64,000 bases of DNA from Borreliella americana (GTDB taxonomy: Bacteria; Spirochaetota; Spirochaetia; Borreliales; Borreliaceae), in NCBI RefSeq assembly GCF_021043605.1, contig NZ_JAJNFB010000003.1:30962-94961 (forward strand), given 5' to 3'. Below the pieces are notes generated by a model, which did not search any database, was not told the origin of the DNA, and saw nothing but the letters and a program-made list of their open reading frames with translations. Position 1 is the stretch's first letter; the number at the start of each line of letters is the position of its first letter. A program made the position numbers and the translations under genes. Below, one piece after another: positions 1 through 10,448 of the stretch.

Positions 1-87
1 AGATTTATTTTGGAATTTATCATATCTGTTAGAAAAAGCAAATTTATAAGTATATCTTGGAGTTCGAAATATGCAAAGAGTAATTAA
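1..87 (+). CDS. secD: SecD, C-terminal end (partial)
   Basis: Only the last 28 codons are in the window. Frame 1 is open from base 1 to a TAA at 85-87, while the other two forward frames stop early. The residues end in a short basic and aromatic cytoplasmic tail (RKSKFISISW), as expected after the last membrane helix of SecD, the protein-export partner of SecF. It overlaps the secF start at 71 by 17 bases, which fits a secD-secF operon with coupled translation. The identity rests on position next to secF and on the tail, because the conserved SecD domains lie outside the window. Confidence 0.72.
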   Translation, partial: RFILEFIISVRKSKFISISWSSKYAKSN

Positions 88-970
88 TTTTTCAAAATAT
101 GGAAGCAATGTTTTAATTGTTAGTTCCGTTTTGATTTTGTTTGGACTTATTTATACTTTTTTTTATCATGGCGGATACAATTGGGGGATAGATTTTTCTT
201 CTAGGGTTAATATTAATATTTCAATAGAAAAATCAAATATTAAAGAAAATGAAATTAAAGAAATATTCTCTCCGATTTATAAAACTTTAGATGTAAATAG
301 CATTTTTTCACCAAATCAGAATAAAAGTGAATTTTCTATTATGGTAAAGTCCGATGTCATTGATTATGCTTTTAAAACAGAAGTTCAAAAAACAATATTA
401 GATAAACTTAAAAAAACATTTGATGCTAATATTGAAGTTTTAGATTCTTATTTTATTGATTCAAGTTTTTCTTCTACTTTGAGAATTAGGTCAATATTTT
501 TGGTATTAGGAACATTTATCCTAATTTTGATTTATATAACTTTAAGATTTAAACTAAGTTATGCTATTGCTTCCATACTTTCGATATTTCATGATATATT
601 TTTTATAGTTGCTTTTTTAGGAGTATTTAGAATAGAGATTAATAGCTATATTATTGTGGCAATACTGACCATTATTGGATATTCTTTAAACGATACAATA
701 ATTATTTTTGATAGGATTAGAGATAATGTTAAGCGATTAACCGATAACACATTTTTAAATGTATTAAATATAAGTATTAGTCAAACTTTATCAAGAACTG
801 TTTTGACGTCAGTTACAACATTTGTTGCGGTATTTTCTATTTATGTGTTTACTGAAGGATCTATAAAGGATTTTTCTTTGATATTTATGGTAGGGGTAAT
901 TGTTGGAACTTATTCTTCTGTATTCATAGCGTCTCCAATACTTTTAAACTTGTATAAAAAGATAAAGTAG
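71..970 (+). CDS. secF: Protein-export membrane protein SecF
   Basis: SecF works with SecD in the inner membrane and uses the proton gradient to help pull proteins out of the SecYEG channel. The 299-residue product has a first membrane helix at about 12-31, then the family motif GGYNWGIDF at about 35-43. A periplasmic domain follows, then five more helices from about 135 to the end. SIFHDIFF (about 175) and a GYSLNDTIIIFDRIRDN segment (about 213) are the conserved SecD/F transmembrane-4/5 motifs. ATG 71 has a GGAG ribosome site eight bases upstream, inside the end of secD. Length is normal for SecF. Confidence 0.95.
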   Translation: MQRVINFSKYGSNVLIVSSVLILFGLIYTFFYHGGYNWGIDFSSRVNINISIEKSNIKENEIKEIFSPIYKTLDVNSIFSPNQNKSEFSIMVKSDVIDYAFKTEVQKTILDKLKKTFDANIEVLDSYFIDSSFSSTLRIRSIFLVLGTFILILIYITLRFKLSYAIASILSIFHDIFFIVAFLGVFRIEINSYIIVAILTIIGYSLNDTIIIFDRIRDNVKRLTDNTFLNVLNISISQTLSRTVLTSVTTFVAVFSIYVFTEGSIKDFSLIFMVGVIVGTYSSVFIASPILLNLYKKIK

Positions 971-995
971 ATCTTAAATAAGATGATATTGTGGC

Positions 996-2138
996 ATGAA
1001 ATTTTTTGATTTTGGTTCATTAGGATTTTATAGATTTTTTGATTTTCAAAAATATCTTAATTTTAGTATTTTTAGGTATAGTTTAATAAATTATTATTCT
1101 TATCGAGAGCAGTCAAGCCTTATTAACGATGCTAATTTACTAAAAGATAAGCTTGTGTTTTTGGATAAGATTTATAGAGATTTTAATCCCAGTATTAATA
1201 AATCTTGGGGTGCCAATAAAGCTGTTTTTTTAGATACTTTACTTATTATTAAAAATTTGATTAGAAAATATCATCCCAATTCCCAATTTTTAGACATTCA
1301 TGAAGATGAATTGTTAGAAGATGTTTCATATTTTAATAAATTTTTAGACAAGCTTAAATATTTAAATTTTAGAGTAGATCTTAAACAAAAAATTGAAAAT
1401 TTTGAAAAAAAGAGCAAAGCTCCATTTTCTTGCATAAGAATCGCTACATTCTTTATTCAAGAAGAATTTTTAGATCGACTTAGTAATTCATTAGATTTTT
1501 TCTCCAATGAGGCCAATAGTAATAATTTAGATGTAATTAATAAAGAAATTAATGATTATTATGAAAAAGTAGAGCAAATTAAAAAAAGTAGCAATATTAA
1601 AGAAACCCATAAAAAATTTATTATAGATTACACAAAAGAGAGAATTGATAAAATCATGAAAGATCATAGTCTTGACATTTCTAAGTTGCTTATAAAAATT
1701 GCTTTGCTTGAAATTACAATTCAATGTTTTGATAGCTATTATTTAAATTTATTAGAAATTTTACAAATTCTTTTATCTATTAATAATATAATTGAGATTG
1801 GTTTAAACGAATTACCAGACGCTATTTTTAATGAGTGGAATGAGCTTATTTATTTGCGAAGAAAAGAGTTTCAAAAATTTGTTTTAATCTCTGATTATGT
1901 TTTCCAAAAAAGGATTGTATCTACGATAAATTCTGGAAATTGGAAATTTTCCTTTTTTACTCTTGCTCCCAGACAAGGGGATGTTTTTCAGTTTTCAGTG
2001 GATATTGCTAAGAATTTTGATAATATTGAGGATGGAATCAAAGAATATGAATCTAAAATAAATAAATTTAATGAATATAGGTCGGGTTGGGAAGCAAATT
2101 TAAAAAATTTTGGTCATTTATTTTCAGAAACACTTTAG
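996..2138 (+). CDS. Uncharacterised Borrelia protein (380 aa)
   Basis: I do not recognise a known domain. The protein is hydrophilic, rich in Lys, Asn and Phe, with long predicted helices and a likely coiled-coil stretch near residues 120-225. No signal peptide or membrane helix is visible, so it is probably cytoplasmic. It starts 25 bases after secF with a weak ribosome site (AAGATG). Its last four bases overlap the end of the convergent dnaJ-like gene. It could be part of the secDF transcript, but nothing in the sequence ties it to export. Confidence 0.85.
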   Translation: MKFFDFGSLGFYRFFDFQKYLNFSIFRYSLINYYSYREQSSLINDANLLKDKLVFLDKIYRDFNPSINKSWGANKAVFLDTLLIIKNLIRKYHPNSQFLDIHEDELLEDVSYFNKFLDKLKYLNFRVDLKQKIENFEKKSKAPFSCIRIATFFIQEEFLDRLSNSLDFFSNEANSNNLDVINKEINDYYEKVEQIKKSSNIKETHKKFIIDYTKERIDKIMKDHSLDISKLLIKIALLEITIQCFDSYYLNLLEILQILLSINNIIEIGLNELPDAIFNEWNELIYLRRKEFQKFVLISDYVFQKRIVSTINSGNWKFSFFTLAPRQGDVFQFSVDIAKNFDNIEDGIKEYESKINKFNEYRSGWEANLKNFGHLFSETL

Positions 2139-2965
2139 CTGTATATCTTTTTTAATCTTTCGTAAATAGTTTTTACCTCATTATTTATTATTTTTGGAAT
2201 TTTTACTATCAAAGTGACTTTAAGATCCCTTTTTGAGTTGCTTCCAATTATGGGCATTCCTAATCCTTTTAAGTTTAAAATTTCTCCATTTTTTGCATCT
2301 GAAGGAATTTTAAGTTTTATTTTTTTTCCTTCAATTGTTTCAAATAACTTTTCGCAACCCAAAGCTATTTCCCACGGGTAAACCTCTATTGCTGTTTCTA
2401 GGATTTTTCCATTCAGCTTAAAATTTTTATAGCCTGATATATTAAATTTAACTATTAAACTTCCTTTTGTTCCAGAAATTGGATTAATAGGACCTTTATT
2501 GTTTATTTTTATTTTAGTTGTTTCTAATGTTCCTTTTGGGATTATTATCTCGATTTTTTTGTTGTTTATAAGTATTATTTTTTTACTTCCCATATAAGCA
2601 TCATAAAGTGAAATATTTACAGTTATTTCTCTGTCTGTTGTTTTTCTTGAAGATCCTCCAAAGATTTTGGAAAAAAAATCTAAATCTTCAAAATTGTCAA
2701 ATCTTGTGCTACTAAATTCTCTTTCAAAATGGTCGCTGTTGTTATTAAAATTGGTGCTACCCAAAGAGTCGTAATTTCTTTTTTTTCCAGGAGAAGATAA
2801 AATTTCATAAGCCTCGTTTATTTCTTTAAATTTTTCTTCAGCTATTTTATTTCCCTTGTTTTTGTCTGGATGATATTTTATTGCCAATTTTTTGTAAGCT
2901 TTTTTTATTTCTTCATTGCTAGCATTTTTTTGTATTCCAAGTATATTGTAATAGTCTTTGGTCAT
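2135..2965 (-). CDS. DnaJ/CbpA-like co-chaperone without zinc finger
   Basis: This is a type II J-protein that stimulates the ATPase of DnaK and passes it substrates. The J domain occupies residues 1-70 with the catalytic HPD at 32-34. A short Phe/Ser/Asn-rich linker follows at about 70-110, and then the C-terminal substrate-binding beta domain (about 115-276). No CxxCxGxG repeats are present, which separates it from canonical DnaJ and makes it CbpA-like. The ATG at 2965 has an AGGAG site. It ends against the previous gene with a four-base convergent overlap. Confidence 0.92.
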   Translation of the reverse strand: MTKDYYNILGIQKNASNEEIKKAYKKLAIKYHPDKNKGNKIAEEKFKEINEAYEILSSPGKKRNYDSLGSTNFNNNSDHFEREFSSTRFDNFEDLDFFSKIFGGSSRKTTDREITVNISLYDAYMGSKKIILINNKKIEIIIPKGTLETTKIKINNKGPINPISGTKGSLIVKFNISGYKNFKLNGKILETAIEVYPWEIALGCEKLFETIEGKKIKLKIPSDAKNGEILNLKGLGMPIIGSNSKRDLKVTLIVKIPKIINNEVKTIYERLKKIYS

Positions 2966-3016
2966 TGAAAAATCTCCTTCAAATCTCCCTTATTTATTAT
3001 ATTTTTTAAATATGTT

Positions 3017-3046
3017 TTAATATTTGTACTTTATATATGTTATAAT
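3017..3046 (+). promoter_or_regulatory. Candidate sigma-70 promoter for the HemW-like gene
   Basis: TTAATA at 3017-3022 and TATAAT at 3041-3046 are separated by 18 bases, in the gap between two divergent genes. The -10 box is perfect and the -35 box is weak. The gene starts at 3074. Confidence 0.4.
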
Positions 3047-3073
3047 TAAACCTAAATTTTTAAAAGACCAATT

Positions 3074-4207
3074 ATGAGAGTAGATCTTTTACCTCTTGTT
3101 GAGTTAAGTCTTTATATTGATTTTTCATTTTGTTGTAAAGATTTTAACGTTTTAAATAGAATTTTAGAGGAATTAAAATATAATTTAACCTTGTTAGGTC
3201 GTCCAATTGTAAAAACACTTTACATTAAGCATGTGGATTTTTGTTTATGTAGGCAAGATAATTTAAAATTTATTTTCAATTCTTTGTTTCAATGTATTAA
3301 TTTGGCTTTATTAGAAGAATTTACTTTAGAAATTATTCCGGGTTATGTTAATTTTGAAAAATTCAAACTTTTGAATGAATTTTGTGTTACTAGAATTAAT
3401 CTTAGTGTTCAAAGTTTTTCTTTAGAGTTTAGAAAGATTATGGGGATGCCCGAAATTTCTTATGAAAAATTAAATATTTTGATTAACAATATTAGAAAAT
3501 TTTCTTTTGATTTAAATATTGACATGACTATCAATATGCCTTTGCAAAAAAAATTGCATCTTAAGCGAGATTTGAAAGAATTGCTTTCATATATGCCTGA
3601 GCATATTTGTTTTAGCGATTTTATATGTGAAGAGGAAGGCTTTATCTTGAGAGATTTTTATAACGGTATTGATTCTGAAAAGCTGTGGTTTTATGCCCTA
3701 GATTGCTTAGAATCTAGTGGTTACATTAATTATGAAATTACTAATTTTGCATTAAAGGGGCATGAAAGCAAGCACAATAAACTAAATTGGGAGTTGAAAC
3801 CGTATTTAGGATTAGGATCACATGCTGTAAGCCTACTTTTTTGCAATGACAAGAATAATAATGTAAGAGCTTTGATTAGAAAAGCTGGCAGTTTTGTTAA
3901 AGCAAATAATCATTTAGTAGCGTTTGAATTGTTAGAGGATTTGGAGTTTTTTGTTTATCATTTTATTCAAGGGCTTGGAACCATTCAAGGTGTCAGCTTG
4001 AGGGCTCTTAGACTTAGATTTGAGTATAATGAAAAACAATTTTTGCAGTTTATTAATTACTGCTCAACTTTAAGTAGAAAATTTGTTTTTGATGATAATA
4101 TTATCCTATTAAGAGGAAGGGAAAGGTTTAAGTTAGATTTTTATTTAGTAAAAATTATAAACTATTTTAATGATAACTTTTTTAAAGTTAAGTTTAGGCT
4201 TCCTTAA
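3074..4207 (+). CDS. hemW: HemW-like radical-SAM family protein lacking the Fe-S cysteine motif
   Basis: The body matches HemW, the heme chaperone often annotated as oxygen-independent coproporphyrinogen oxidase. Visible blocks are [10 protein letters not shown] (about 112-121), then [16 protein letters not shown] (about 219-234), a lone W two residues on, and [10 protein letters not shown] (about 242-251). The N-terminus keeps the family strand SLYIDFSFC (12-20), but the CxxxCxxC that holds the 4Fe-4S cluster is absent. The region reads FCCKDF, as if about six residues were lost. The SAM-binding GGGTPS loop is also missing: [10 protein letters not shown] stands there. The reading frame is otherwise intact at 377 residues, normal for HemW. 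I infer a non-catalytic descendant. It overlaps rpiA by 14 bases at the 3' end. Confidence 0.8.
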   Translation: MRVDLLPLVELSLYIDFSFCCKDFNVLNRILEELKYNLTLLGRPIVKTLYIKHVDFCLCRQDNLKFIFNSLFQCINLALLEEFTLEIIPGYVNFEKFKLLNEFCVTRINLSVQSFSLEFRKIMGMPEISYEKLNILINNIRKFSFDLNIDMTINMPLQKKLHLKRDLKELLSYMPEHICFSDFICEEEGFILRDFYNGIDSEKLWFYALDCLESSGYINYEITNFALKGHESKHNKLNWELKPYLGLGSHAVSLLFCNDKNNNVRALIRKAGSFVKANNHLVAFELLEDLEFFVYHFIQGLGTIQGVSLRALRLRFEYNEKQFLQFINYCSTLSRKFVFDDNIILLRGRERFKLDFYLVKIINYFNDNFFKVKFRLP

Positions 4208-4880
4208 TTTGTTTGTCTTGATAATAAACTATTTTTGTGTTTTTATGGTTGAATATTCCAATCTCAAGTATACCTGGAAATAGTTTGAAGTATTTTTCTG
4301 TTCCTTCAGGATTTTCCACATGCATTTTTATATCTAAGATATAATTATTGTTATCAGTTATGGTGGGTCCTTTTTTCTCTTTACAAATTCTTAAGGTTGT
4401 CTCTAAATTCATTTCTTCAAGTCTAGTCATAATAAATCCAACAGCATTTTGGGCAACTTCTATGGGAATAGGCATTTTTGTTCCTAATTTTTTAACAATT
4501 TTTGTTTCATCTGCTATTATTAGTAATGTTTCTGAATTGTAGGCTATTACTTTTTCCATTAGATGGGCACCTCCCATTCCTTTTATTAAGCTTTTTTTTC
4601 CTAATAAAATTTCATCAGCTCCATCAATTGCAATGTCTAGATTTTTGTTAAGTTTTGAAAAATTTGATTCATAAGGAATTTGTTCTTTTGAGAGTAAATA
4701 TTTTGTATCATTACTGGTTGTATAGAATTTTAAATTTTTTAAGCTACCCGATTTGATCTTTTCGCTTAAATATTTTATTGCATAATAAATGGTTGTACCT
4801 GTTCCGATTCCAAGGTTCATATTGCTTTTGATGTAGTGATCAATTGCATATTTAGCTACCAAAATTTTTTGATTTTCCAT
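4194..4880 (-). CDS. rpiA: Ribose-5-phosphate isomerase A
   Basis: RpiA interconverts ribose 5-phosphate and ribulose 5-phosphate, supplying ribose for nucleotides. The 228-residue product shows the phosphate-binding GIGTGTT (about 24-30) and the catalytic IDGADEI (about 86-92). [12 protein letters not shown] (about 99-110) keeps the catalytic Lys and Glu of the usual KGGGGALxxEK motif, with His and Met in place of common Leu residues. Start ATG 4880 has an AAGGA site. The 3' end overlaps the HemW-like gene on the other strand. Confidence 0.95.
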   Translation of the reverse strand: MENQKILVAKYAIDHYIKSNMNLGIGTGTTIYYAIKYLSEKIKSGSLKNLKFYTTSNDTKYLLSKEQIPYESNFSKLNKNLDIAIDGADEILLGKKSLIKGMGGAHLMEKVIAYNSETLLIIADETKIVKKLGTKMPIPIEVAQNAVGFIMTRLEEMNLETTLRICKEKKGPTITDNNNYILDIKMHVENPEGTEKYFKLFPGILEIGIFNHKNTKIVYYQDKQIKEA

Positions 4881-4957
4881 AAATTCTTTTCCTTGCTTGA
4901 TAAAATTAAAGCTTAATTTATTTTAAAGTATATCATTATTTAATTAAGGTTGTAATC

Positions 4958-4985
4958 TTGACTAGATTTTATGCTAATTTATAAT
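4958..4985 (+). promoter_or_regulatory. Strong sigma-70-type promoter for gpmA
   Basis: TTGACT (4958-4963) and TATAAT (4980-4985) are spaced by 16 bases, one mismatch from consensus overall. Transcription would start near 4992, giving a leader of about 35 bases before the gpmA ATG. This is the best-matching promoter in the window and fits a highly expressed glycolytic gene. Confidence 0.72.
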
Positions 4986-5025
4986 TATTAGTATTGGTAA
5001 ATAAAATAATATGCTAGGAGATTTT

Positions 5026-5772
5026 ATGTATAAATTAGTTTTAGTAAGACATGGAGAGAGTGAGTGGAATAGAGAAAATCTTTTTACTGGTTGGACAGAT
5101 GTTAAACTTTCTGACAAGGGTATCGATGAGGCTGTAGAGGCGGGCTTGCTTCTCAAACAAGAAGGCTATTCTTTTGATATTGCTTTTAGTTCTTTGTTGT
5201 CAAGGGCTAATGACACTTTAAATATTATTTTGCGAGAATTGAGACAGTCTTATATTAGTGTAAAAAAAACCTGGAGATTAAATGAAAGACACTATGGGGC
5301 TTTGCAAGGTTTAAATAAGTCAGAAACAGCTGCAAAATATGGGGAAGATAAGGTTTTAATTTGGAGACGTAGTTATGATGTGCCTCCAATGTCTTTAGAT
5401 GAGTCTGATGACCGGCATCCAATAAAAGATCCAAGATATAAAAATATCCCCAAAAGGGAACTTCCTTCAACAGAGTGTCTTAAAGATACTGTTGCAAGAG
5501 TTATTCCTTATTGGACTGATGAGATTGCAAAAGAAGTTCTTGAAGGTAAAAAAGTTATTGTTGCTGCTCACGGCAATTCTTTAAGAGCGCTTGTTAAATA
5601 TCTTGACAATTTAAGTGAAGAAGATGTTTTAAAGCTTAACATTCCTACGGGCATTCCTTTAGTTTATGAATTAGATAAAAATTTAAACCCTATTAAACAT
5701 TACTATTTAGGAGATGAAAGCAAAATTAAAAAGGCAATGGAATCTGTTGCTAGTCAAGGAAAGTTAAAGTAA
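5026..5772 (+). CDS. gpmA: 2,3-bisphosphoglycerate-dependent phosphoglycerate mutase
   Basis: GpmA interconverts 3- and 2-phosphoglycerate in glycolysis, the main energy route of this fermentative organism. Counting from ATG 5026, the phosphorylated His is H9 in [10 protein letters not shown]. The substrate loop [11 protein letters not shown] is at about 88-98, and the second catalytic His is in [10 protein letters not shown] (about 182-191). An in-frame ATG at 5011 exists, but AGGAG at 5016-5020 sits correctly for 5026, giving the usual 248 residues. A promoter and a terminator flank it, so it is probably monocistronic. Confidence 0.95.
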   Translation: MYKLVLVRHGESEWNRENLFTGWTDVKLSDKGIDEAVEAGLLLKQEGYSFDIAFSSLLSRANDTLNIILRELRQSYISVKKTWRLNERHYGALQGLNKSETAAKYGEDKVLIWRRSYDVPPMSLDESDDRHPIKDPRYKNIPKRELPSTECLKDTVARVIPYWTDEIAKEVLEGKKVIVAAHGNSLRALVKYLDNLSEEDVLKLNIPTGIPLVYELDKNLNPIKHYYLGDESKIKKAMESVASQGKLK

Positions 5773-5795
5773 CGATTTATTTGTATTAAAGTGTT

Positions 5796-5826
5796 AATAA
5801 GTCATATAATTATGACTTATTTTTTT
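5796..5826 (+). terminator. Rho-independent terminator after gpmA
   Basis: A perfect 11-bp stem, AATAAGTCATA (5796-5806) and TATGACTTATT (5811-5821), has a four-base loop and runs into T residues (5821-5826). It lies 24 bases past the gpmA stop. On the minus strand no T run follows, so it does not clearly serve the convergent lysS. Confidence 0.72.
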
Positions 5827-5833
5827 ATTAATT

Positions 5834-7405
5834 TTAAGTCTTAAATGTATTACTTGTAATCTTTTCAAAGCGATCAATGCCAATTATTTTGATAAATCCA
5901 GCTAATTTGGGCCCTTTTTCTTTGTCGATTAAAATTTTGTAAATTTGTTTAAAAAACAAAGCGGGTTCTATATTATTTTCTCTTGAAATTTTATATATTT
6001 CGTTTTGAATATCTTGTTCTGTAGTAATTTCAAAATTTTTCTTTAAAAAATCCAAAAGTTCATTAATTGCTTTTTTGCTATTTTCTTCTAGTATTTCTAT
6101 ATTGTCAAATTTAGATCTTAATGAAAATTTGAAATCTTCAGGTGCAAAATCTCTTATCCAATTAATTGCACAGTTTATTTTATTTATTAGCTTATCTTTT
6201 TGATCTTCTTGAACGTTTTTCAAGTAATTTAAAATTTTATTTACGTTATTTTCAAATATTTGGCAGATTACACTTAAATGTCTAAATCCGATTTGATAAG
6301 GGATTTTTTTGCTTGGCATGTATGGCTGAGATAGTTCGTAAATTCTTTTAAATGCTCTTTTTTTTTCTTCTTTTATATCTTCTACTCCATAGTAGATTCT
6401 TTCAAACTTGTCGTAATCTTCGTATATTTTAATCACGTCAAGATCAAATGAGATTGAAAATTCAGTATTTGGTTTTGTAGCGACAAATAAAAATCTTGTG
6501 ACTTCGGGTGTGTAGACTTCAAGAACATCTTTAAGTGATATGACATCTCCTGATGAGGAGGATATTTTTCCACCACGTCCTTTTATTGAAATAAAGTCAT
6601 ATTGAAATGTTACAGGAGGGCTGCCTTGAAAAATTTTTACAATATTTTTAGATGTATCAAAGCTGCCGCCACTGCTGTGGTGGTCTTTCCCTGCAGGCTC
6701 AAAGTCAACTTTTTCATATTTCCATCTCATAGGCCAATCTATTCTCCAGGGAAGTTTAATAGCCCATGTAGTTTTTATATCTAGAGATTCTTGATTTCCA
6801 CACTCACAGGAGTATTCAACAGAGTAATAATTGTCATAATTATTTACAGTTGTTGTGTCTCTATTGCACTTTGTGCAAAATATACTGATTGGATACCAAT
6901 TTTCTTCAAGCTTGGAAGTTCTATATTCGTTTAATGCTTCAGACAGTTCTTTTTTATGATCAAGTGCAAATTTTATTTGGTTTGCATAAGCTTTGCTAGT
7001 ATATTGTTTACTTTGGTCAATGAATTCAGGATTGATCCCCACTATAGGCAGATATTTTTCAAATTCAATTTCGTTAGCCCTTGCATAACTTGTTTTGTGG
7101 CTTCTTGTGTCAGGAACCCTTGTTATTGCTTGCCTTAAATAAGTTTTAAGAAGTTCTTGCTCTGGCATATTTTGGGGAACTTTTCGAAATACGTCGTAAT
7201 TATCCCAAGAATAAATAAATCTTACTTTTGATCCAGAGTCCCTTAGAGCTCTTGCTACAAGGTCTACCGAGATAACTTCTCTAAAATTGCCAATGTGCAC
7301 AGTTCCAGATGGAGTAATTCCTGATGCTACTGTGTATAAGTTTTTTGGACCTTTTTCTTTTTTTATTTTTTCTGCGTAAAAATCTGCCCAGTGTGCTGTT
7401 TTCAC
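5834..7405 (-). CDS. lysS: Lysyl-tRNA synthetase, class I
   Basis: This enzyme charges tRNA-Lys. It belongs to the class I (archaeal-type) LysRS family, unrelated to the class II enzyme of most bacteria. Visible are the HIGH-type motif TVHIGNF (H37-N40) and a zinc-binding-like set CTKC...CECG (about 177-204). [10 protein letters not shown] (about 276-285) is the KMSKS equivalent. Start is GTG 7405 with AGGA eight bases upstream. An overlapping ATG at 7407 is followed at once by TGA in another frame. It follows era on the same strand across an 82-base gap. Confidence 0.96.
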   Translation of the reverse strand: MKTAHWADFYAEKIKKEKGPKNLYTVASGITPSGTVHIGNFREVISVDLVARALRDSGSKVRFIYSWDNYDVFRKVPQNMPEQELLKTYLRQAITRVPDTRSHKTSYARANEIEFEKYLPIVGINPEFIDQSKQYTSKAYANQIKFALDHKKELSEALNEYRTSKLEENWYPISIFCTKCNRDTTTVNNYDNYYSVEYSCECGNQESLDIKTTWAIKLPWRIDWPMRWKYEKVDFEPAGKDHHSSGGSFDTSKNIVKIFQGSPPVTFQYDFISIKGRGGKISSSSGDVISLKDVLEVYTPEVTRFLFVATKPNTEFSISFDLDVIKIYEDYDKFERIYYGVEDIKEEKKRAFKRIYELSQPYMPSKKIPYQIGFRHLSVICQIFENNVNKILNYLKNVQEDQKDKLINKINCAINWIRDFAPEDFKFSLRSKFDNIEILEENSKKAINELLDFLKKNFEITTEQDIQNEIYKISRENNIEPALFFKQIYKILIDKEKGPKLAGFIKIIGIDRFEKITSNTFKT

Positions 7406-7487
7406 ATTTTATTCCTAATTTAAATTTAAGTAAATTTTAGCATTTTGTTTTTCAAGTTTCAAGAATTTAAGAAGTTGTAGTTAAATC

Positions 7488-8360
7488 TTAATTTATAAGT
7501 CTTTTTATTAGCTTATCTTCTTTATTCCAATTTTTTTTAAGCTTTACCTGTAAGAATAGGTTACATTTTGTTTCAAAAATTTTTGCAATTGTTTTTCTTG
7601 CTCTTTCTCCTATTGATTTTATTTCTTTACCGTTTTTTCCTACAATTATTCCTTTTTGACTTTCATTTGCTACAAAAATATTTGCCCTGATAAAAAGACT
7701 TCCTTTTTTATTTTCTAAGGTATCAATATTCACATACAAAGAATAGGGAAGCTCTTCTTTTAGGTTTTCAATAGCTTTTTCCCTTATTATTTCACTAATT
7801 CTAAAATTTATTTTTTGATCGGTGTAGTATTCTTGTGGATAATAAAGTGGGCCTTCTGAAAAATTTTCATAAATTTTATTTTTTAGTTCTTCTGTGTTAA
7901 TTTTTTTTTCAGCAGATATTTTAATTATATTGTTATATTCTATTTCTTTTTCTTTTAGAAATTGCATTATTGCATTTATTTTTGTATTTTTAAGGTCGAT
8001 TTTATTAAGTATTACTAAAAATTTGATTTTAGAGTTTTTAATTATTTCTAACATTTTATTTTCTTCCTCACCAGGTTTGTCTTGAGTGTCTATTATGTAT
8101 AAAATGAGTTCAACTTCTCCTATTGAAGAGTGGATGTTTTTCATCATTGCAATGTTAAACTTTTTTTTACTCAGATGAAATCCTGGTGTGTCTATAAAAA
8201 TAATTTGTCCTCTGTCGTCCGTAAAGATCCCTTTTATTTTATTTCTAGTTGTTTGCGGAATAGGGGATATTATTGATATTTTATGTCCACATATTGAATT
8301 TAAAAGGGTAGATTTTCCAGTTGATGGTCTACCAAGTATTGCTGCAAATCCCGATTTCAT
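7488..8360 (-). CDS. era: GTPase Era
   Basis: Era binds the 3' end of 16S rRNA and helps small-subunit maturation. The 290-residue product has G1 GRPSTGKST (10-18), G3 DTPG (about 57), G4 NKID (about 118) and G5 SAEK (about 149). A C-terminal KH RNA-binding domain follows, with [15 protein letters not shown] at about 239-253. ATG 8360 has AAGGA upstream. lysS lies directly downstream on the same strand and could be cotranscribed. Confidence 0.95.
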   Translation of the reverse strand: MKSGFAAILGRPSTGKSTLLNSICGHKISIISPIPQTTRNKIKGIFTDDRGQIIFIDTPGFHLSKKKFNIAMMKNIHSSIGEVELILYIIDTQDKPGEEENKMLEIIKNSKIKFLVILNKIDLKNTKINAIMQFLKEKEIEYNNIIKISAEKKINTEELKNKIYENFSEGPLYYPQEYYTDQKINFRISEIIREKAIENLKEELPYSLYVNIDTLENKKGSLFIRANIFVANESQKGIIVGKNGKEIKSIGERARKTIAKIFETKCNLFLQVKLKKNWNKEDKLIKRLIN

Positions 8361-8464
8361 GCTTTAGTATTCCTTAAATATGTAATATTCATACATTTTT
8401 TATTATAATTAATTATATAGTATTTTAAATACTTATTTTTAAGTAAAATTTGAGGAATTTTCGT

Positions 8465-8821
8465 TTGGCAAAGGTAAATTTTGAAGTTTTTTGCGAGCAA
8501 TGTGGTGAAAAAGTTGGACTTAATAGATCTATTTGTCCTAACTGTGCTGCTAAGCTTGGTGATATCGAATGTCCAAATTGTAGGCATGTAGGTCCAGTTT
8601 CTGCTTTTGGAGAAGGTTGTCCTAATTGTCATTACAGTCCTTTTCAAGAACTTAAAGAAAAACCTTTTAAAAGAAAAGAAAGAGTAAGAATGGTAAGTGA
8701 TAGATCAGCCTCCAAGGTCTTTGTAAGGCTTTTCTATTTTGGGATTAATGTTAATATTTTGCTTTATTTATTTTCAAGTTTTTTATTTATTATACTTTTT
8801 CTTTATATTGTTTATGGCTAA
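8465..8821 (+). CDS. Small double zinc-ribbon protein with C-terminal membrane helix
   Basis: Four CxxC knuckles (C10/C13, C24/C27, C36/C39, C52/C55) form two zinc ribbons, followed by a basic linker (about 65-80) and one hydrophobic helix near 88-115. This suggests a membrane-anchored cytoplasmic zinc-ribbon protein of unknown job. I chose TTG 8465 because GAGGAA at 8452-8457 is correctly spaced. The upstream in-frame TTG 8450 overlaps that site. Divergent from era, and followed nine bases later by a secreted protein gene. Confidence 0.8.
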   Translation: MAKVNFEVFCEQCGEKVGLNRSICPNCAAKLGDIECPNCRHVGPVSAFGEGCPNCHYSPFQELKEKPFKRKERVRMVSDRSASKVFVRLFYFGINVNILLYLFSSFLFIILFLYIVYG

Positions 8822-8830
8822 AGGCTTTGT

Positions 8831-9241
8831 ATGGGTATTACAGTTTTTTATTTATTTTCTATTTTTACATCTTTTGTTATGGGTTCTAGCATGGAGTCTG
8901 TTAAAGAGAATATTCTCAAGAGCACGATTTTTTATTATGATGTTGAAGAAGTTGAATTCCCTTATGCTAAGAAGCAAACTTTACAATTTATTGCTAAAAC
9001 CCATTTAAAATATGCTGTTTTTAATTTTGACAAAAATAAAATGTTTTCGTATACTTTTGTTTTTGATAAAAAATTAATATCTCAGTATGCAATTTTTATT
9101 GAGGTAAAGAAAAAGTTTGGCGAGGCTACACTGGTAACACCTTTGAATTATTTATGGGATCTTGGTGATTGTATTATTGTTTTAAATAAAAATATTTTAA
9201 GAATGACTTTAAAATCTTATGTTTCAAATTATAATAAATGA
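8831..9241 (+). CDS. Small exported protein of unknown function
   Basis: The 136-residue product begins with a hydrophobic signal-like segment (residues 1-20, ending FVMGSS) and then a mixed alpha/beta domain with no family I recognise. ATG 8831 has AAAGG six bases upstream. The stop overlaps the next start as ATGA (9238-9241), so translation of the next gene is probably coupled. Location is likely periplasmic. Confidence 0.75.
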   Translation: MGITVFYLFSIFTSFVMGSSMESVKENILKSTIFYYDVEEVEFPYAKKQTLQFIAKTHLKYAVFNFDKNKMFSYTFVFDKKLISQYAIFIEVKKKFGEATLVTPLNYLWDLGDCIIVLNKNILRMTLKSYVSNYNK

Positions 9242-9711
9242 TTTTTAATAAGGCTTATAATTGGAAAAAAATTTTAAAACGGTTTTTATTTTTAGTTTTA
9301 TCGATGTCTTTTTTATCTTTTACTGATCATTTTTACGATAAAGAAGTTGTGATAAATGGGGCCAGGTTTTTTGTAAAAATAGCATTTAATGAGTTTGATA
9401 GGGCAAAGGGCTACATGGGTACCCAAAAAGTTGAATATGGTAATGGAATGCTTTTTGTTTTTAAACAAGAGCAAAATTTATCTTTTTGGATGGAAAATAC
9501 ATCCTTGCTGCTTGAAATAGCTTATATTGATTCAAATGGAATTATTAAAGAGATTTATGATTTAGAACCGTACTCTAGGGTAAATGTTAATTCTCTTTAT
9601 AAGGCAAAGTATGCTCTTGAGCTTCCAAGAGGCTCATTTTCTAAATTTCAAATAAAAATAGGTGACAAGGTACATTTTTGCTTTGATATTAATTCTTTAT
9701 TGGTAGAATGA
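9238..9711 (+). CDS. DUF192-family exported protein
   Basis: The 157 residues show the DUF192 pattern: RAKGYMGT (about 59-66), GMLFVF (about 74-79), SFWMENTS (about 85-92), and YALELPRGSF near 125-134. A single N-terminal hydrophobic segment (about 14-28) indicates export or membrane anchoring. The family's biochemical role is not established, so I give none. It overlaps the preceding gene by four bases and is convergent with the lipoprotein gene that follows. Confidence 0.82.
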   Translation: MIFNKAYNWKKILKRFLFLVLSMSFLSFTDHFYDKEVVINGARFFVKIAFNEFDRAKGYMGTQKVEYGNGMLFVFKQEQNLSFWMENTSLLLEIAYIDSNGIIKEIYDLEPYSRVNVNSLYKAKYALELPRGSFSKFQIKIGDKVHFCFDINSLLVE

Positions 9712-9719
9712 TTTTGAAA

Positions 9720-10406
9720 TTATTGGGCTTTAATTTCTTGAAGCTCTTCTTCGATTTGATCTTCTTTAAGTTCATTTTTATTAGATTCTTTTGTTAAATT
9801 TGTTTTTTCTTGCTTTAAGGGGGACTGTTCATTTGATTCATTTGTCTTGTTATTTTCTTTATTATTATCAGTGTTTTCGTTGTTGGTTGTTATTATTTTT
9901 TTAAAAATAGTTATTGTTGAGGCAATCTCATCAATTGCATCAAGCAAAAATGTATCACTTGCAAATTCTTCTGCTTTTACAATATATACCAAAGAGTTTA
10001 TTCCTCTTTCTGTATTATGAATAATCTCCCATGATCCGAATACTCTGTTATTATAACTGTCGCTCATAAGTGAGTCAGATATTTCTTTTATTTTTTGTGT
10101 ATTTATATCAAATACTTTTACAATTCCAAATATTTCTCTTATCTTTGAATTTTTATATGAGTTTAGTCTTGATCTGATGATTATCTCTTCTTTTTCGTTA
10201 TTGTTTATATCTTTAAATGCTATAAAGTCATTTTCTGAGTCTATTTTATATTCAATTTTGTTTTTATCTAAAAATTTTTTAATTCTCTTGTCGTACTGTA
10301 TATTCTTATGATTACAAGAAATGAGTGTAAAAATGATAATAACCATGCTATAGGATAATGTATTAATATTCATTGTTCTTGCAATTAACATTGTATTATG
10401 TAACAT
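9720..10406 (-). CDS. Putative lipoprotein with charged C-terminal tail
   Basis: A spirochaetal-type lipobox (TLISC, cysteine at about residue 31) follows a hydrophobic segment, so the mature protein should be lipidated. The middle is a folded-looking domain of unknown family. The last 65 residues are low-complexity and rich in Asn, Glu and Lys. The start is uncertain: Met1 (10406), Met6 (10391) and Met12 (10373) are all in frame and none has a good ribosome site. The longer forms supply a positive charge before the hydrophobic core. Confidence 0.75.
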   Translation of the reverse strand: MLHNTMLIARTMNINTLSYSMVIIIFTLISCNHKNIQYDKRIKKFLDKNKIEYKIDSENDFIAFKDINNNEKEEIIIRSRLNSYKNSKIREIFGIVKVFDINTQKIKEISDSLMSDSYNNRVFGSWEIIHNTERGINSLVYIVKAEEFASDTFLLDAIDEIASTITIFKKIITTNNENTDNNKENNKTNESNEQSPLKQEKTNLTKESNKNELKEDQIEEELQEIKAQ

Positions 10407-10448
10407 ATGATTATTATAATTTAATTGTAAGGATTTTAAAAGTAATTT

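Noticed and set aside
8739..9008. 89-codon plus-strand frame over the zinc-ribbon and secreted-protein genes
   Set aside because: It overlaps two better-supported genes in another frame and is only a run of Phe/Leu codons from T-rich DNA.
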